NCBI RefSeq assembly: GCF_024679245.1
Contig: NC_090178.1
Location: 48,765,425 to 48,829,424 of the forward strand
Direction of reading: 5' to 3'
From: Pseudorasbora parva
Taxonomy: Eukaryota > Chordata > Actinopteri > Cypriniformes > Gobionidae
DNA length: 64,000 nucleotides
Shown here: positions 21,898 through 32,599 of the stretch, piece by piece
Layout: every line of letters begins with the position of its first letter
Numbering within the stretch: position 1 is the stretch's first letter
The notes under the pieces: model-generated
The model's database searches: none
What the model saw: the letters and a program-made list of their open reading frames with translations, nothing else
Told to the model about the DNA's origin: nothing
Translations under genes and position numbers: made by a program

Positions 21898-22827
21898 CTA
21901 GTTCAGTGCACCAGGGACATGAATGGCCCGAAGCGACCTCAGCTGCTTCTGACTCCACAGGCGGGCGAGTTGGAGCAAACGACGGGAGCGTAGACCACCC
22001 TGACGGTTGATGTACGCAACGGCCGTGGTGCTGTCCGTATGGACCAGTACATGCTTGCCACGCAGCGGCCCCTTGAGGTGGCGGAGTGCCAAGTGTACTG
22101 CCAGTAACTCGAGGCACTGACCGCTCTGCCACGCCCACCTCGGGACTCGGCCATTGAGCCAGCGTTGAAGCGGTCTCATATGAAGCAATCCGAGCGGCGT
22201 TACTGCGGCTGCAGATGCCATATGCCCCAGGAGCCTCTGAAAGAATTTCAGTGGGACCGCTGTCCTGCCTTTGAACATATTCAACCAGTTCAACACCGAC
22301 TGGACTCGCTCCTCGGTGAGGTGCGCAGTCCGGTTGACCGAGTCCAACTCCATACCGAGGTAAGAGATCCTCTGTGTGGGACAGAGTTTGCTCTTCTCTC
22401 GGTTGACCCGAAGGCCCAACAGGATGAGGTGACTGAGCACCAGGTCCCTGTGTTCGCACAACTGGTCCTTCGACTGGGCCAGTATCAGCCAATCGTCGAG
22501 GTAGTTGAGGATACGAACGCCGCGTTCTCTGAGCGCAACAATGGCTGCCTCCTCGACCTTCGTAAAGACGCAAGGCGACAGGGACAGCCCGAAGGGCAGG
22601 ACCTTGTACTGATATGCTTTCCCCTCGAACGCAAAGCGTAGGAACGGTTTGTTCCTACGCTTTGCGTAGGACCTCGCCAGTAGGACCTCGATCTCTGACC
22701 TCAAGACATGAGCATTGCTGCTTCGCACGGAGGTGAAGAGGATGCCCTTGTACTTGGGCGGCCGGCGAGCGAACTGAAGACCTAGCCAGGCCCCCAGGGA
22801 CTGTGCAAGCGGGACCAACGGCACCAC
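21898..22827 (-). CDS. Internally deleted DIRS RT/RNase H frame, unit 3
   Basis: Same 309-codon frame. It has Pro at residue 6 like unit 2 and Glu in HLTEERVQ like unit 1. The mosaic of these two sites fits ordinary substitution after duplication or some exchange between units. Missing motifs are as in unit 1. Confidence 0.7.
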   Translation of the reverse strand: MVPLVPLAQSLGAWLGLQFARRPPKYKGILFTSVRSSNAHVLRSEIEVLLARSYAKRRNKPFLRFAFEGKAYQYKVLPFGLSLSPCVFTKVEEAAIVALRERGVRILNYLDDWLILAQSKDQLCEHRDLVLSHLILLGLRVNREKSKLCPTQRISYLGMELDSVNRTAHLTEERVQSVLNWLNMFKGRTAVPLKFFQRLLGHMASAAAVTPLGLLHMRPLQRWLNGRVPRWAWQSGQCLELLAVHLALRHLKGPLRGKHVLVHTDSTTAVAYINRQGGLRSRRLLQLARLWSQKQLRSLRAIHVPGALN

Positions 22828-23449
22828 AGACGTGCCCGGGGTGGGGCAGCGAAGCGGAGTGCTCTGGCCCGACTCGGGAGGACCGGAGGTGGCCCGAAGT
22901 GTTGCCCGAACATGCTAGGGTATGCAACCGCCATCAGGTGCTGCCGGCTAGGGCCAAAACCTGATGGCAGGAAACCACTAGCTGTCAGCGTGAGCCAGTT
23001 ATGTGTCTCCATCAAAGGAACACGTTCCCCCCAGGGCGGCCCGAAGGAGCCTCTACCATGCACCATTGAGGCTAGCTGTTTAAGGCCGCAGGGAAGTGGC
23101 TTAACTGGTCTCCTCAGGGAGTCCCATGAGGCCATCAACACCAGAAACCACCCATGCTAGCTGGACGAGTGTCCAAACAGTGGAGCTCGCCCTCAGGGAG
23201 GCCTGGCGAAGCCTACATCCTGGCAGCAAGGCCTGCTAATGGCTAGCTTGTCACCAAGACCGGATCCAGGAATCCTTTCTCAGGGAGGTTCAGAGGGGCC
23301 TAACACCTCACACCACGTTATACTGGCTTACCGAGCGTCCAAGCTTGGGGGCTCACCCACAGGAAGGCCTGGAGAGGCCTGCTACCTACTAGCAGGACGT
23401 GTAAGCCATCAGAAATGACTGGGGACCCGGAGTTTGCCTCCAGTGAGGC

Positions 23450-24075
23450 CTGGCGAGGCCTACTACCTGGCAGCAAAATCTCTTAGCGGTCCAGGCTAGC
23501 CTGGTAGCGGCCCAGGCTAGCTTGTCACCGGGACCAGATCTGTGAGGCCTACTACCTGTCATCCAGTGACTGAAGCCGAGGAACCCCCCCTCGGGGGAAG
23601 CCAGATGAGGCCTGCAGCACCACAGCAGGCCCTAAGGGAGGCCCGGCGAGGCCTGCTACCTGTCATCCAGTGACTGAAGCCCAGGAACACCCCCTCGGGG
23701 AAAGCCAGACGAGGCCTACTGCTACCACAGCAGGCCCTCAGGGAGGCCTGGTGAGGCCTACTACCTGTCACCCAGCGCTGAGGCCCTGGAGCACCCCCTC
23801 AGGGGAAGCCAGATGAGGCCTGCTGCACCACAGCAGGCCCTCAGGGAGGCCCGGCGAGGCCTGCTACCTGTCATCCAGTGACTGAAGCCCAGGAACACCC
23901 CTTCGGGGGAAGCCAGACGAGGCCTACTGCTACCACAGCAGGCCCTCAGGGAGGCCTGGTGAGGCCCACTACCTGCCGTCCAGCAGCTGAAGCATGGGAA
24001 TACCCCCTTAAGGGAAGCCCGGCAAGGTCTGCTGCATCCCAGCAGGCCCTCAGGGAGGCCTAGGGAGGCCTACTA
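23450..24075 (-). repeat. About 104-bp minisatellite in DIRS 5' region
   Basis: CCTGTCATCCAGTGACTGAA-type starts at about 23557, 23661, 23766, 23869 and 23974, giving spacings of 103-105 bases and about five copies. Each holds GGCCCTCAGGGAGGCC and AGCAGGCC blocks. Similar GGCCTGGCGAGGCCTAC text also occurs in the upstream part of every 1618-bp unit. Confidence 0.85.
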
Positions 24076-25844
24076 ACTGGGCTTGTAGCCATGCCAGCGA
24101 CGAATGGTTTAAAAGCTTGCTGGCAGGTTGAATGAATGCTGGCCGATCCGAGTCAGGCTGACAGTGGCTGTCTGCTTGGCTGACGAAGAACTAGACATCT
24201 AATTACCCCCTGGGGACTCATCCCCAGGGAGGCCATGAGGGGCCTACTTGTCAACGAGATTCTGCTGAAGCCGGCATCATTGGGGAGATTCCTCCCAGGC
24301 GCACATGGGCCCCGATGTCGCGACTCCCCCGCAAGGAGGCCTGCTGAGGCCTCCTGCTCAGAGTCCACTGCCTAGACTGCCCAAGCTGGCTGCTCACAGC
24401 GAGCTGGCAACACATGCCCCTCCCGGGGGTGGCATCATCCCAGAGGCTCACAGGTTCCTCCATGTGATGACGCAGTCCCATCCGGCAGCACCTACGAATA
24501 TAGACCTAAATACATTGCCAATAGCAGTGTACTCAGCAGAGAGGGCCTTAAACCGTCTAAGCGAGGGGAGTAAAACTTACGCCACCTGTGTCGGGGCGGC
24601 CACTCTTCGTTCCTGCAGCGGCCTGCTGTTCACACTAGGGCGTCAGCCATGGCAATGCTTCGGCTTCCAGGGGAGCATCCAACCGAACCATCACGAAGCA
24701 TGCAGGTTGTGAAGTGCAGCTCAACCCGAGCCCTAAAAGGTGGAGCAGAAGACACAGAGCAGAGGGCAAAAATTATTCACAAGTATTCTACCCACTGGCC
24801 ACAACATCCTCCAGGAAGGGGCTAGGGGCTGCCAGAAGGTGGCGGCCACAACAAGCTCTGGAAAGCGGGGTTTCAGCAAAACTAACCCGCCCGCGTGGGA
24901 AGCGTGGGGGGGGGGGGGGGTTATGAGTATTATCGGAGGCTCGGGGCAGCGAAAAAACCTCAGGAATACTCCGTCCGAGAGGCTGGACCTTAATCTGTAG
25001 TTTGCGAGACAGCCTGAACTCACCCTCCCGACTGTGAAATTCCACGAGGGGCAACGCTAACTGCTTTACCCAGGAGTGGCTAAGAGCTTTCCTGTTTATC
25101 TAGGAGAAACACACTCGCCTAATACAATGCCACATTCCCGCGGAAATGAGCGGTTGCCTCAACTACTGCTTCATTACGAAGCGAGGAGGCAAAAACTGTT
25201 CACACAGCTGTACACACAATGGCGGATATTCTCTACTAGCAAAGCTAGCTCTAAACAGACCACATAAAATCGCATCTCAGAAAATTATTCTAGCCACCAA
25301 ACAGGGACCTATGGTGTCCTCCAGCATGAAGTCTCACACAACATCAAGAATAAATGTTTCCCTCAAAAGGGGGACTTACCAGCTTGCCTCCGGGGCGTGA
25401 CAATAGCCACGCATAAGCTCTACCCATAGCATGCATGCTTAGGAGCGCAACTGCCTGAGGGGGTGCTTCTCACAGACCAGCCGGCGGGACCTAGAGTATC
25501 AACGTCACGGCCCCACCCCGGGCAGGATATAAGAAGCGCCTGGGGAGACAATGAAGAAGAGGAGTAAAATAGTTGTAATTCTTAACTCACCCACAAGTGA
25601 AGGACATTTTATCCACGCCAACCGCGTTGTGATACCATGTCTCTTCTCTGGGAGTCCGCCTCTTTGCACCCACCCTTGACCGCGGGGAGCACGAGAGATG
25701 ATGTTGGCCCTCAGGCCCCGTTACTGGTCCTAAGGCAGTCCTAAGGCTTAATCCCAGGCAGAAAATAAATGAATTTGGATTACCTTTTGACTTGAAGCAT
25801 TCAGACAAAACAGTACCTGAAGACGAAAAAGCTGGTGTCATGTT
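24076..25844 (-). other. DIRS 5' region (gag/leader), no legible frame
   Basis: GC-rich to 24900, then more balanced. No gag zinc motif could be read confidently in any frame. A G15 run lies at 24906-24920. On minus, GTAAGT near 25380 could be a splice donor. The sequence sits where gag and its leader should be. Confidence 0.4.
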
Positions 25845-26001
25845 TGCAAGGCGCCCTTATATACTTCCTGGTTGCACCCTAATGACATCATAGGCTGTCG
25901 CCGGTCAATAGGATTGCTGTGATTCGATAGTAGTTCAGACTCCTGTCTGGCGTTCCCCGTAGTGTCAGCTGACGCAGCGCGAGTTCCCTTTCAAAGGGAA
26001 A
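25845..26001 (-). repeat. Left terminal region of a second DIRS family
   Basis: On minus it opens with CCCTTTGAAAGGGAACTCGC and CTGCGTCAGCTGAC and reaches GGAAGTATATAAGGGCGCC, the ITR layout (outer CCCTTT motif, then inward TATA box) of the other DIRS copies. The text does not match the ITR at 16076-16270. A shorter relative lies at 51440-51480. Confidence 0.6.
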
Positions 26002-27490
26002 TATTGGTAGGTGCATGTTTTTTCAACGAGCCAGTGTTGCGTAAATATAGATTTACCATAATCAAATGTGCTATTACCAAAAATCCAAATGTTTAAGTAA
26101 ACAAATAGATGGAGATCCACACATATCTACAAGCTAGCATGGTTTTGTAATACCTGTGGGAGTATACAAATGTATTCTTTTTACCACAACAGCCTTTTCT
26201 CAAATAGAAACTCTGATTCAGCTATACCTTAAACCTATTTACATTCCCAGACATTTACATAAAGGCCAGCACTGCAGTGCTATCCTGAACATCCACAATA
26301 TGTATATTATACATTTATGTTCTGTATGAGGAATAATCATCATCATAATGTTAATGATGATGATCATCTGGTTCATATTAGCAGTAAATCATCCTTTAGT
26401 TATCATATTCCTCCAGACTAGTTCAAAATAGCTTAAGGGAAAGTTCAAACTTCTGCACTGATGTAACTAATTTCTTGTGAATGGTGTAGTCTGCACTCTT
26501 TCGTCCCTGACTTCTTCCTTCTTATTGCTGTATATCCTCTTCCAAAGCCTGTTTCTCCACCGTTACACTGACAGATTTACTCTGCTGATTTAATTCAATC
26601 TATCGGACAACAGACTTGATATATTCTAGCAGTGGGACAAAGGTTCAGATATTTTCAAGTTGTTCTATCGGGGTGAAAACAATTAAACAAATAACCTTTG
26701 ATCCGTAGCCTTGGTTCTTTCATTAAATTAAGTGGCCTCTTACGTAGTGAGCTGTACTTGGAAAACCCAAACTCTATGTTGTGTTTGTTGTACGCAGCAA
26801 AATGTATTTATTTTTCTTCATTTTACTGGACAATTAGACAAAAATACAAATCCTCTAAACATTCTTAGAATCTATTCTAAGAAAATGTACAGTGTTGTTT
26901 ATTGTTAAATCAAAAAGCCTTTGCCCAAAAGTGGTAAGAAATATGTACTTAATATAAGACATTATATAAGTTTTCTTTTTTCTTTTTTCTTTTATTAAGT
27001 CCATTTATGTTGTTTAAATACACACAAATATAAAAATTTGAATATCTCCTCTTTTATCATAAGTACCTAGACTATGACATACAAGAAAGAAATTGTAATT
27101 GTGTTGGCTTTGTATGTGTTCATTGTCAACAAGATCATCTAACTAAATTGTGATGGATGGGAAAAAAAAGTGCAGTTATACATTTATCAAACGAGAAGTT
27201 AATTTACCATGTTTCACACTTGCTCCTGGAATAGTTTGCTCAACAGGTTTTATTATCTTTTAGTTTTAGACCTATGTCTTGAAAGTTGAGCAGTCCTTTT
27301 AATTAAGTGTTATTTTAGTGTTATAATATTCCATAATCATAACGAGTTTGCAGTCAGTGCAGCCCCAGCCACAACTACTGGCAAGGCTTTAAAAACTTCA
27401 GTCAACCAACAAACTCAATATAAAAGTGAGGTTAGGTTTTTAGTGAGGTTATTAAACACAATAACTTCAAGTTATTCAATAACTTTGAAT
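26002..27490. other. AT-rich noncoding stretch
   Basis: About 1.5 kb without coding pattern, with an imperfect ATCATC/ATGATG palindrome near 26335-26366. No repeat recognised. Confidence 0.5.
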
Positions 27491-27504
27491 TATAAATACT
27501 AAGG

Positions 27505-28139
27505 GTGTAACGATACGCGTATTCATATTGAACCGTTCGGTTCGAGGCTTTCGGTTCGGTACGCGGTACGCATTATGTACCGAACGGTTCTTGGACTAAT
27601 TAATTAGATTTGGAAAATAAAAAAGTGTGTGAAATATAATAATATGCGTTCAACAAGGAAGCCCAATAACCAAAACGACATAACAGGCAATGCCCCTGAC
27701 ACCACCGAAGCGAAAGAAAAAAAAACACCAAATATGTTTTAGGCTGCTCATTCAGGTGTACGCTTACTCAGTAGGCTACGCGCTGAATGCTCGTGGCAAA
27801 ATGGCTATTGCGTTTAACAAACCAGAAATAGAAGATCCTCCAATAACCAACAGGTCTGGTGTGTTGGTGAACTTTGGATTCTTTGTAAGCTATGATGGTG
27901 TTGGCAAGAGTGATGGATTAAAAAACAACGGTATGTCGCATTTGCTGATGGTATAGCAGCGGGAATAATTCATGTTATGTCAATCAACTCATTTACGCCG
28001 ACAACAAGACGATAAAAAGGAGATAAACAGCCACAAACTATCCCCGTAGCATTTAGACAGACATTTCCAACTTATTCAAATGGCAAAAGACATCACCGCG
28101 GCGAGCGGTCCATTTATAGCCGCGGATATGAGACCTAAC
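27505..28139 (+). pseudogene. hAT (ZBED-type) transposase relic
   Basis: The start GTGTAACGATACGCGTATTC and the ACCGTTCGGTTCG repeats are typical of a common fish hAT family end. The following DNA holds pieces of a hAT transposase N-terminus: FGFFVSYDGVGK (BED-type zinc finger region, about 27870) and FIAADMRP (28113-28136), the conserved block before the RNase H-like core. Stops and shifts separate them and the rest of the transposase is missing. Sequence changes character at about 28140, so the element is truncated or interrupted there. Confidence 0.6.
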
Positions 28140-28652
28140 GCCCGTTTCACACATACTCCGTCTGCAGTGCATGTGCGGTGCGTATTTTTTTCCGTACCCA
28201 TGTTAACGGATGACAGCTTTCACACTGCACGCGGATGTGGTCCGTCAGTCCGTTCCAGGAGCGTTGCGTCTGCAGCAGTGCACGGATCGTTTTCGTACCG
28301 AGTCTATTTTTTGCTGCGCTGCGTTGCTGCATTAAAGCGACAGAACATTGTTCGCATTAAAATAAACATGTACTGACGCGAAAATCTAGTAATTTCACCA
28401 CAGGTGCATATCATTTAAAATATACTCGTTTCAAAGTCAACACATGGCTTTTTTTCTCAAGTAAAGCAACAAAACGACACCTTACCTGGCATTTAGGTAA
28501 AAAAAAGTGCCATAATGGAGAGCACTTGTACTTTCTTGGAGGTGAAAAGCAAAGTTCTTTTTGACCTGCAGGATTTCTTTTAAAAGGGTGTAAAAACGAA
28601 AGGAAAGACGACTGCAACTTCTCTTCTGGTTCCTTCCAATGTAGTCACAATG
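28140..28652. other. Noncoding, probable unnamed repeat fragment
   Basis: Begins with GC-rich text (TCCGTCTGCAGTGCATGTGC) unlike the hAT relic before it, suggesting another inserted repeat. Ends could not be paired. Confidence 0.35.
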
Positions 28653-29079
28653 CACTGCAAAAAAATGCTCTTCTTAGTAAATCAAAAGCATTTACTAGAC
28701 AAGTTAAACGATATTTTATACAGAAAAAAAAATTGTTTTTTGATTTGTTGAAAATAAAATCTAGATGAAGTGAGTTTTTGCTTAAAACAAGCCAAATTAT
28801 ATGCCAATGGGATGAAAAAAAAAAATCTTGTTTCTGATTGATATCGTGTTTCTTGTTTCCGTCCCAATCAGAAACAAGATTATTTTTCTCCATTTGGCAG
28901 ATCACTTTGCGTGTTTTAAGCAAAAACTCACTCTATTTTGATATTTTTCTGCAGAAAACAAGAAAAATATATTATATCATTTTACTTATCTAGTAAATAC
29001 ATCTCGATTTAAGAATTTTTAGACATTTAGATTGGAAACTAAAAAAAAAAAACTCCACAAGAAGAGCATTTTTGCAGTG
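28653..29079. mobile_element. Fold-back MITE with CACTGCAAAAA ends
   Basis: Ends CACTGCAAAAAAATGCTCTT and its near-exact complement AAGAGCATTTTTGCAGTG form inverted repeats, and the arms stay complementary through TTTTTGCTTAAAACA and CTTGTTTCTGATTG to a centre near 28850. The whole 427 bp can fold on itself. No coding capacity. Ends resemble hAT-type MITEs of fish, but I found no 8-bp target duplication. Confidence 0.75.
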
Positions 29080-29227
29080 TGGATCCACTCATCTTTACCC
29101 ATCTATGCTAAAAGATTCTAGAAGGTGCGGACATTGATCTCTCTTCCCTCTTCCCCTCTGTTTCAATACATGAACCCCATCAATCCATTGACTGTGGTCC
29201 CATAACTATCAACCAAAAAAAGTTATA

Positions 29228-30249
29228 GGGCCCTATTTGAACGATCTGAAACGCAAGTGTCAAAGCACGAAGCGCAAGTAACTTTGTGGGCGGGTCTCGG
29301 CGCTGTTGCTATTTTCCCGGCGGGATAAATGGCTCTTGCGCCCGGCGCAAATCTAAATTGGGTTGGTCTGAAGTAGCTTCATTATTCATAAGTGTGGTTT
29401 GGGCGTAATGTGAATAAACCAATCAGAGCTGCATCCAACATTCCCTTTAAAAGCAAGTGCGCAAGTTACTTTATGGATTGCTATTATTATGGCGTATTTA
29501 CCAGGCACACGCCAGGAGCGGTTCACAGCCGAGGAGACTGATGTTCTTGAAAGAGCAGTGAAAGACAGAGAAGTTGTGTTGTATGGGGATGGGAGAAAGA
29601 AACCCACCCAAAATAGCGTCGGTTAAACAGTTTTTTCAGTTTTTCAGTCGATTTTTTTTCCTGGTTCTTGACGGACAAACCAATTTGTCAGATGTCCTTA
29701 TATGCAGATATGTCTTGCCACTATTGGGCAAAAAGGTCTGATCCTTATTACTACAATTAGCCTGAATAATTTGTAAGCTAGATTTATGCCTATTGTTTCA
29801 CATATTCGTGGCACACCACAATGATTTCCGTCATCTCATGTGTTAATATTTTTTTATTGTAACAATTTAAGATTTGCAAAAATAACTGTTGCATCTGTGT
29901 AGATTACATGAGCAAAGTGTATGTGTGTTGTGCACGCTATACATTATGGTCAAGCATGCGCCCTTAAAATAGCATAATGAACAACGCGCAACGTGCCACT
30001 GACTTTAGACTAGGTTTTTTTCTGGTCAGTGGCGCAATTGTTTAATGGAACAGCAAAATAGCACCAGGGATTGTTTGCGCCGGAACACGCCTCCTTTTTT
30101 GCGGTGAACCGCCCAGGGAGCGCAAGTTCATTCACTAGTTTAGCGACGTGCTTCTGTGGAGGGAAAAGCGCGCTTTGCGCGGGTGCAAAATAGGAATGAC
30201 ACATGCGCCAGTGTACAAAGTCAATTGCGCTGAGTGCAAGATAGGGCCC
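29228..30249 (+). mobile_element. PIF/Harbinger-like element, internally deleted
   Basis: Starts GGGCCCTAT and ends ATAGGGCCC, with ATA at 29225-29227 and 30250-30252 as a 3-bp target duplication. The interior has the start of a Myb/SANT-like protein (29489-29626) but no DDE transposase. Autonomous Harbingers encode both. At about 1.0 kb it is a deletion derivative. Confidence 0.65.
29489..29626 (+). CDS. Truncated Harbinger Myb/SANT-like protein, first exon
   Basis: A 45-codon frame that starts MAYLPGTRQERFTAEETDVL and continues with ERAVKDREVVLYG. The RERFT-EE-T-VL-RAVKDR pattern with its spaced acidic and aromatic residues is that of the Myb/SANT-like DNA-binding protein carried by PIF/Harbinger elements, where it helps bring the transposase to DNA. 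The frame ends at TAA soon after GTCGGTTAAAC, which may be a former splice donor region. Too short to work alone; it lies inside the element with matching TIRs. Confidence 0.55.
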   Translation: MAYLPGTRQERFTAEETDVLERAVKDREVVLYGDGRKKPTQNSVG

Positions 30250-30419
30250 ATAATTTCAAATCCAATCGTTTACTTCTATGGATTCATTTTGCATTGGTTT
30301 TAAAAGATATACAGACAAAATTGTTCCGTCTTCCCCCTCAAGATGCAAATAACTGAACTTTTTATCTATTATAGCTGAATTGTCACACCTACGATGGTCT
30401 TTTTTTTGCAGGCTATTTT

Positions 30420-32300
30420 TCAGCCAAATGTGCAGCTTGAGTCGCCTAGTAGAATCAATGTCCTTACTGGGGAGCTCTTGACCTGGAGCTCTACAATAAG
30501 GTTTCCCTAGGCTGCCAAAGTGTGTCTTGTGTATTGTGTAATTCTGTCACACATGAGCCTTCCTTGTCTCCACCTTTCAATCCTGTCCCTCCAAGGAATC
30601 TAGGCACTAATCCAGGCACTTCCCATCTCACCAATTTTACATCTTATGTACCACAGTCCAGGGGTGACATATATGTCATTTATATGGTGGAGCTCATGCT
30701 CGCTTCATATGCCCTGTCTATCACTCCTCAGCAAACTCCAATAAAGAATTGAGAAAGTATCTGTCATCTATCATCTATCATTGTTCCCTCTTTAGCGCAT
30801 GAATTAGCAAATCAACCTTACACAATATTTACAAACAGATTCCAAGGAAGGATTTAATCCAGGTGTGGAAAGCTTACCTACTACTAGCCTTATTTGCAAA
30901 AATGTACAGTCTGCAATAGCTGAACCAGTTGACACCTTGATGTCTTTAGAGCTGAAGTCCGGATTCATGATTGGTCCTTTTTACTCGCCAACTTTCAAAT
31001 TGCTCCATAGAGTAGCTAAGCCCTATAGGTATAGCCACAAGAAAAAAAATGTCATGAAAAAGAAATGTATCATTGTACTCTCTGCTCTCCAAAACAGCAC
31101 TCATCCAAGCATAAATATCCTCATCCTGCTAGAAGAATTGACATAGACCAAGACATCCATCAACCAAAAAATGATGGATATGGAGCCTGGCTAGCAAAAA
31201 TTGACATTACTTCAACTTTTAAAGTCATGTCTATACATTTACATTTTTGGCACCTTTTTTGGTATTTGTTAGAAGGGGGAATTCTACTTTGCAGTATGTT
31301 AAACATTTGGCTACAAATGTAGTCCAACTTTTTTGACATGCTGTCAGAAGAGCTTTGCCGTATCTTGCAAAACAACTATGCAGTCCCTTACCTTGTCCAT
31401 CTTCTCTGTGACTTTCGGAGTATTACCCCAAGCCATTTTCCTCCAGATTTTTATCTATATACCGTTCAGATTTTTTTTTTTTTCTGAACTAAGAGTCCCA
31501 CTTTCCCCAAAGAAAACATTGGGCCCTACTAAATCTTTAGAGTTCCTTGGAAATAACCTTGACTCTGCTAAATTCCAAGCTTCCCTTCCCAATGACAAAA
31601 TAGACAGAAAAAGCCCCATAATGTAGCAAACACGATTTGCTATTCCTGCTAGGTGATTTAAACTACGCTATGCCCATAGTACCCCAATGACCCTCTTTCA
31701 TCCCCTGCTTGCTGTTTTTCGTATCTTGCATTCCAGTCCTAGACAATATTATATATCTGACCCCTTCCTGCCTCATGGATTTGAATCTATGGATCATGAT
31801 TCTAAAGCAATGGAATGGCCTGATATTTATCTTGGTGATCTTCTTATGTGTACAGGCGCTTCTCCCTCTCTAGGCGTTGGATGTTATTGCAACGTTCATT
31901 GGTGAGCTTCAACTTGGCGTCCTAAGCTCTCTATGTCCAATCAGTCTGCTGCATCCTCGTTTATTTTTTTGTTATATACGATCGTAATAGCCACCTTTTT
32001 GTGGTGTAATGAATGGTCTTCTGAAAATTCGACTATGACAATCTGCATAAAAAATGGCTGTTAAATGTCCACTGATTATAGAAATGATGCACCTCTTAAT
32101 ATCCCTCACCTGGTTATCTGCCTCTAAACAGTCTGTAAAAGCTGTTCATATTCCAGGGCACCAAAACCAAATTGCTGATGCCCTGTCTCGTTTTCTATTT
32201 CAGAAATTCAGAGCATTAGTCCCAGAAGTGGACCAAGATCCAACACCGGTACCTCAGTATTCAGACTTTATATTCCTGGAACTCACCCACACAAACATCT
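30420..32300 (+). pseudogene. Ngaro/DIRS-like RT-RNase H relic
   Basis: Pieces in several frames resemble the YR-retrotransposon pol. LELKSGFMIGPFYSP (about 30948) matches the SGFYSPYF block of DIRS-type RT. WLAKIDITSTFK (about 31190) is in the place of motif A. NNYAVPYLVHLLCDF and SLEFLGNNLDS (about 31535) fit the region after motif B/C. VHIPGHQNQIADALSRF (about 32143-32195) is the RNase H end as found in Ngaro-like elements. Frameshifts, stops and a T-run (about 31470) break it throughout. It is much older than the DIRS copies at 9-26 kb and less GC-rich. Confidence 0.55.
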
Positions 32301-32599
32301 AATCTCTTTATCTCTGGATTCAATATATCACTCCATCTCCCCTAGAACATTACAATCTTATTGGGAAGCATTGGATGTTCTTAAACAATTCAATTTCTGC
32401 TAGAACCCTTTTCCCAACTTTTCCCTCCATAACATTTTCCATTTGTCAGTTATCTTAAACAAGATAATATCCAATCCAGTACCATCAAAGTCTATCTTAG
32501 CGACATTTAATTTTTCTTCAAATGAATACACAGCCATCCATGTCCTGCTATGACAAACCCTCAGGTCTCTCTCCTATTCAAAGAAATAAAAAAATAAAA

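Larger units (their letters stand above)
18573..23426 (-). repeat. Three tandem copies of a 1618-bp DIRS RT/RNase H unit
   Basis: Units are 18573-20190, 20191-21808 and 21809-23426. The period is exactly 1618 bases in both steps and I find only a handful of differences between units. Each unit holds one 309-codon frame plus about 690 bases of upstream GC-rich sequence. The junction is ACC|CCG: CCG begins each unit (CCGAACTGG) and also begins the sequence after the third unit (CCGGAGTTT), so the duplication joined at 2-3 bases of microhomology. It may be a real recent tandem amplification or an assembly expansion. Confidence 0.95.
16076..26001 (-). mobile_element. Rearranged, chimeric DIRS element(s)
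   Basis: Read on minus: a DIRS 5' terminal region (26001 to about 25845), a long 5' region with repeats (to 23430), three tandem RT/RNase H units (23426-18573), a YR relic (about 18180-17215), a 153-bp duplication, an ICR and a right ITR (16417-16076). The ITR sequences at the two ends do not match, so the ends come from two DIRS families. The right end also lacks its outer 50-60 bases. Either two nested or adjacent partial elements or one recombinant is present. Confidence 0.75.

Noticed and set aside
18929..22641. 158-codon plus-strand frames repeated at 18929, 20547 and 22165
   Set aside because: They are antisense shadows of the RT/RNase H frames, kept open by the same sequence; no domain of their own.
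19546..23141. 119-codon minus frames at 19546, 21164 and 22782 as separate genes
   Set aside because: They lie in the upstream part of each 1618-bp unit and match only broken DIRS gag-to-RT linker sequence; no independent start context or domain.
24906..24920. G-quadruplex regulatory site
   Set aside because: A G15 homopolymer is more likely a slippage or sequencing feature; nothing nearby supports regulation.
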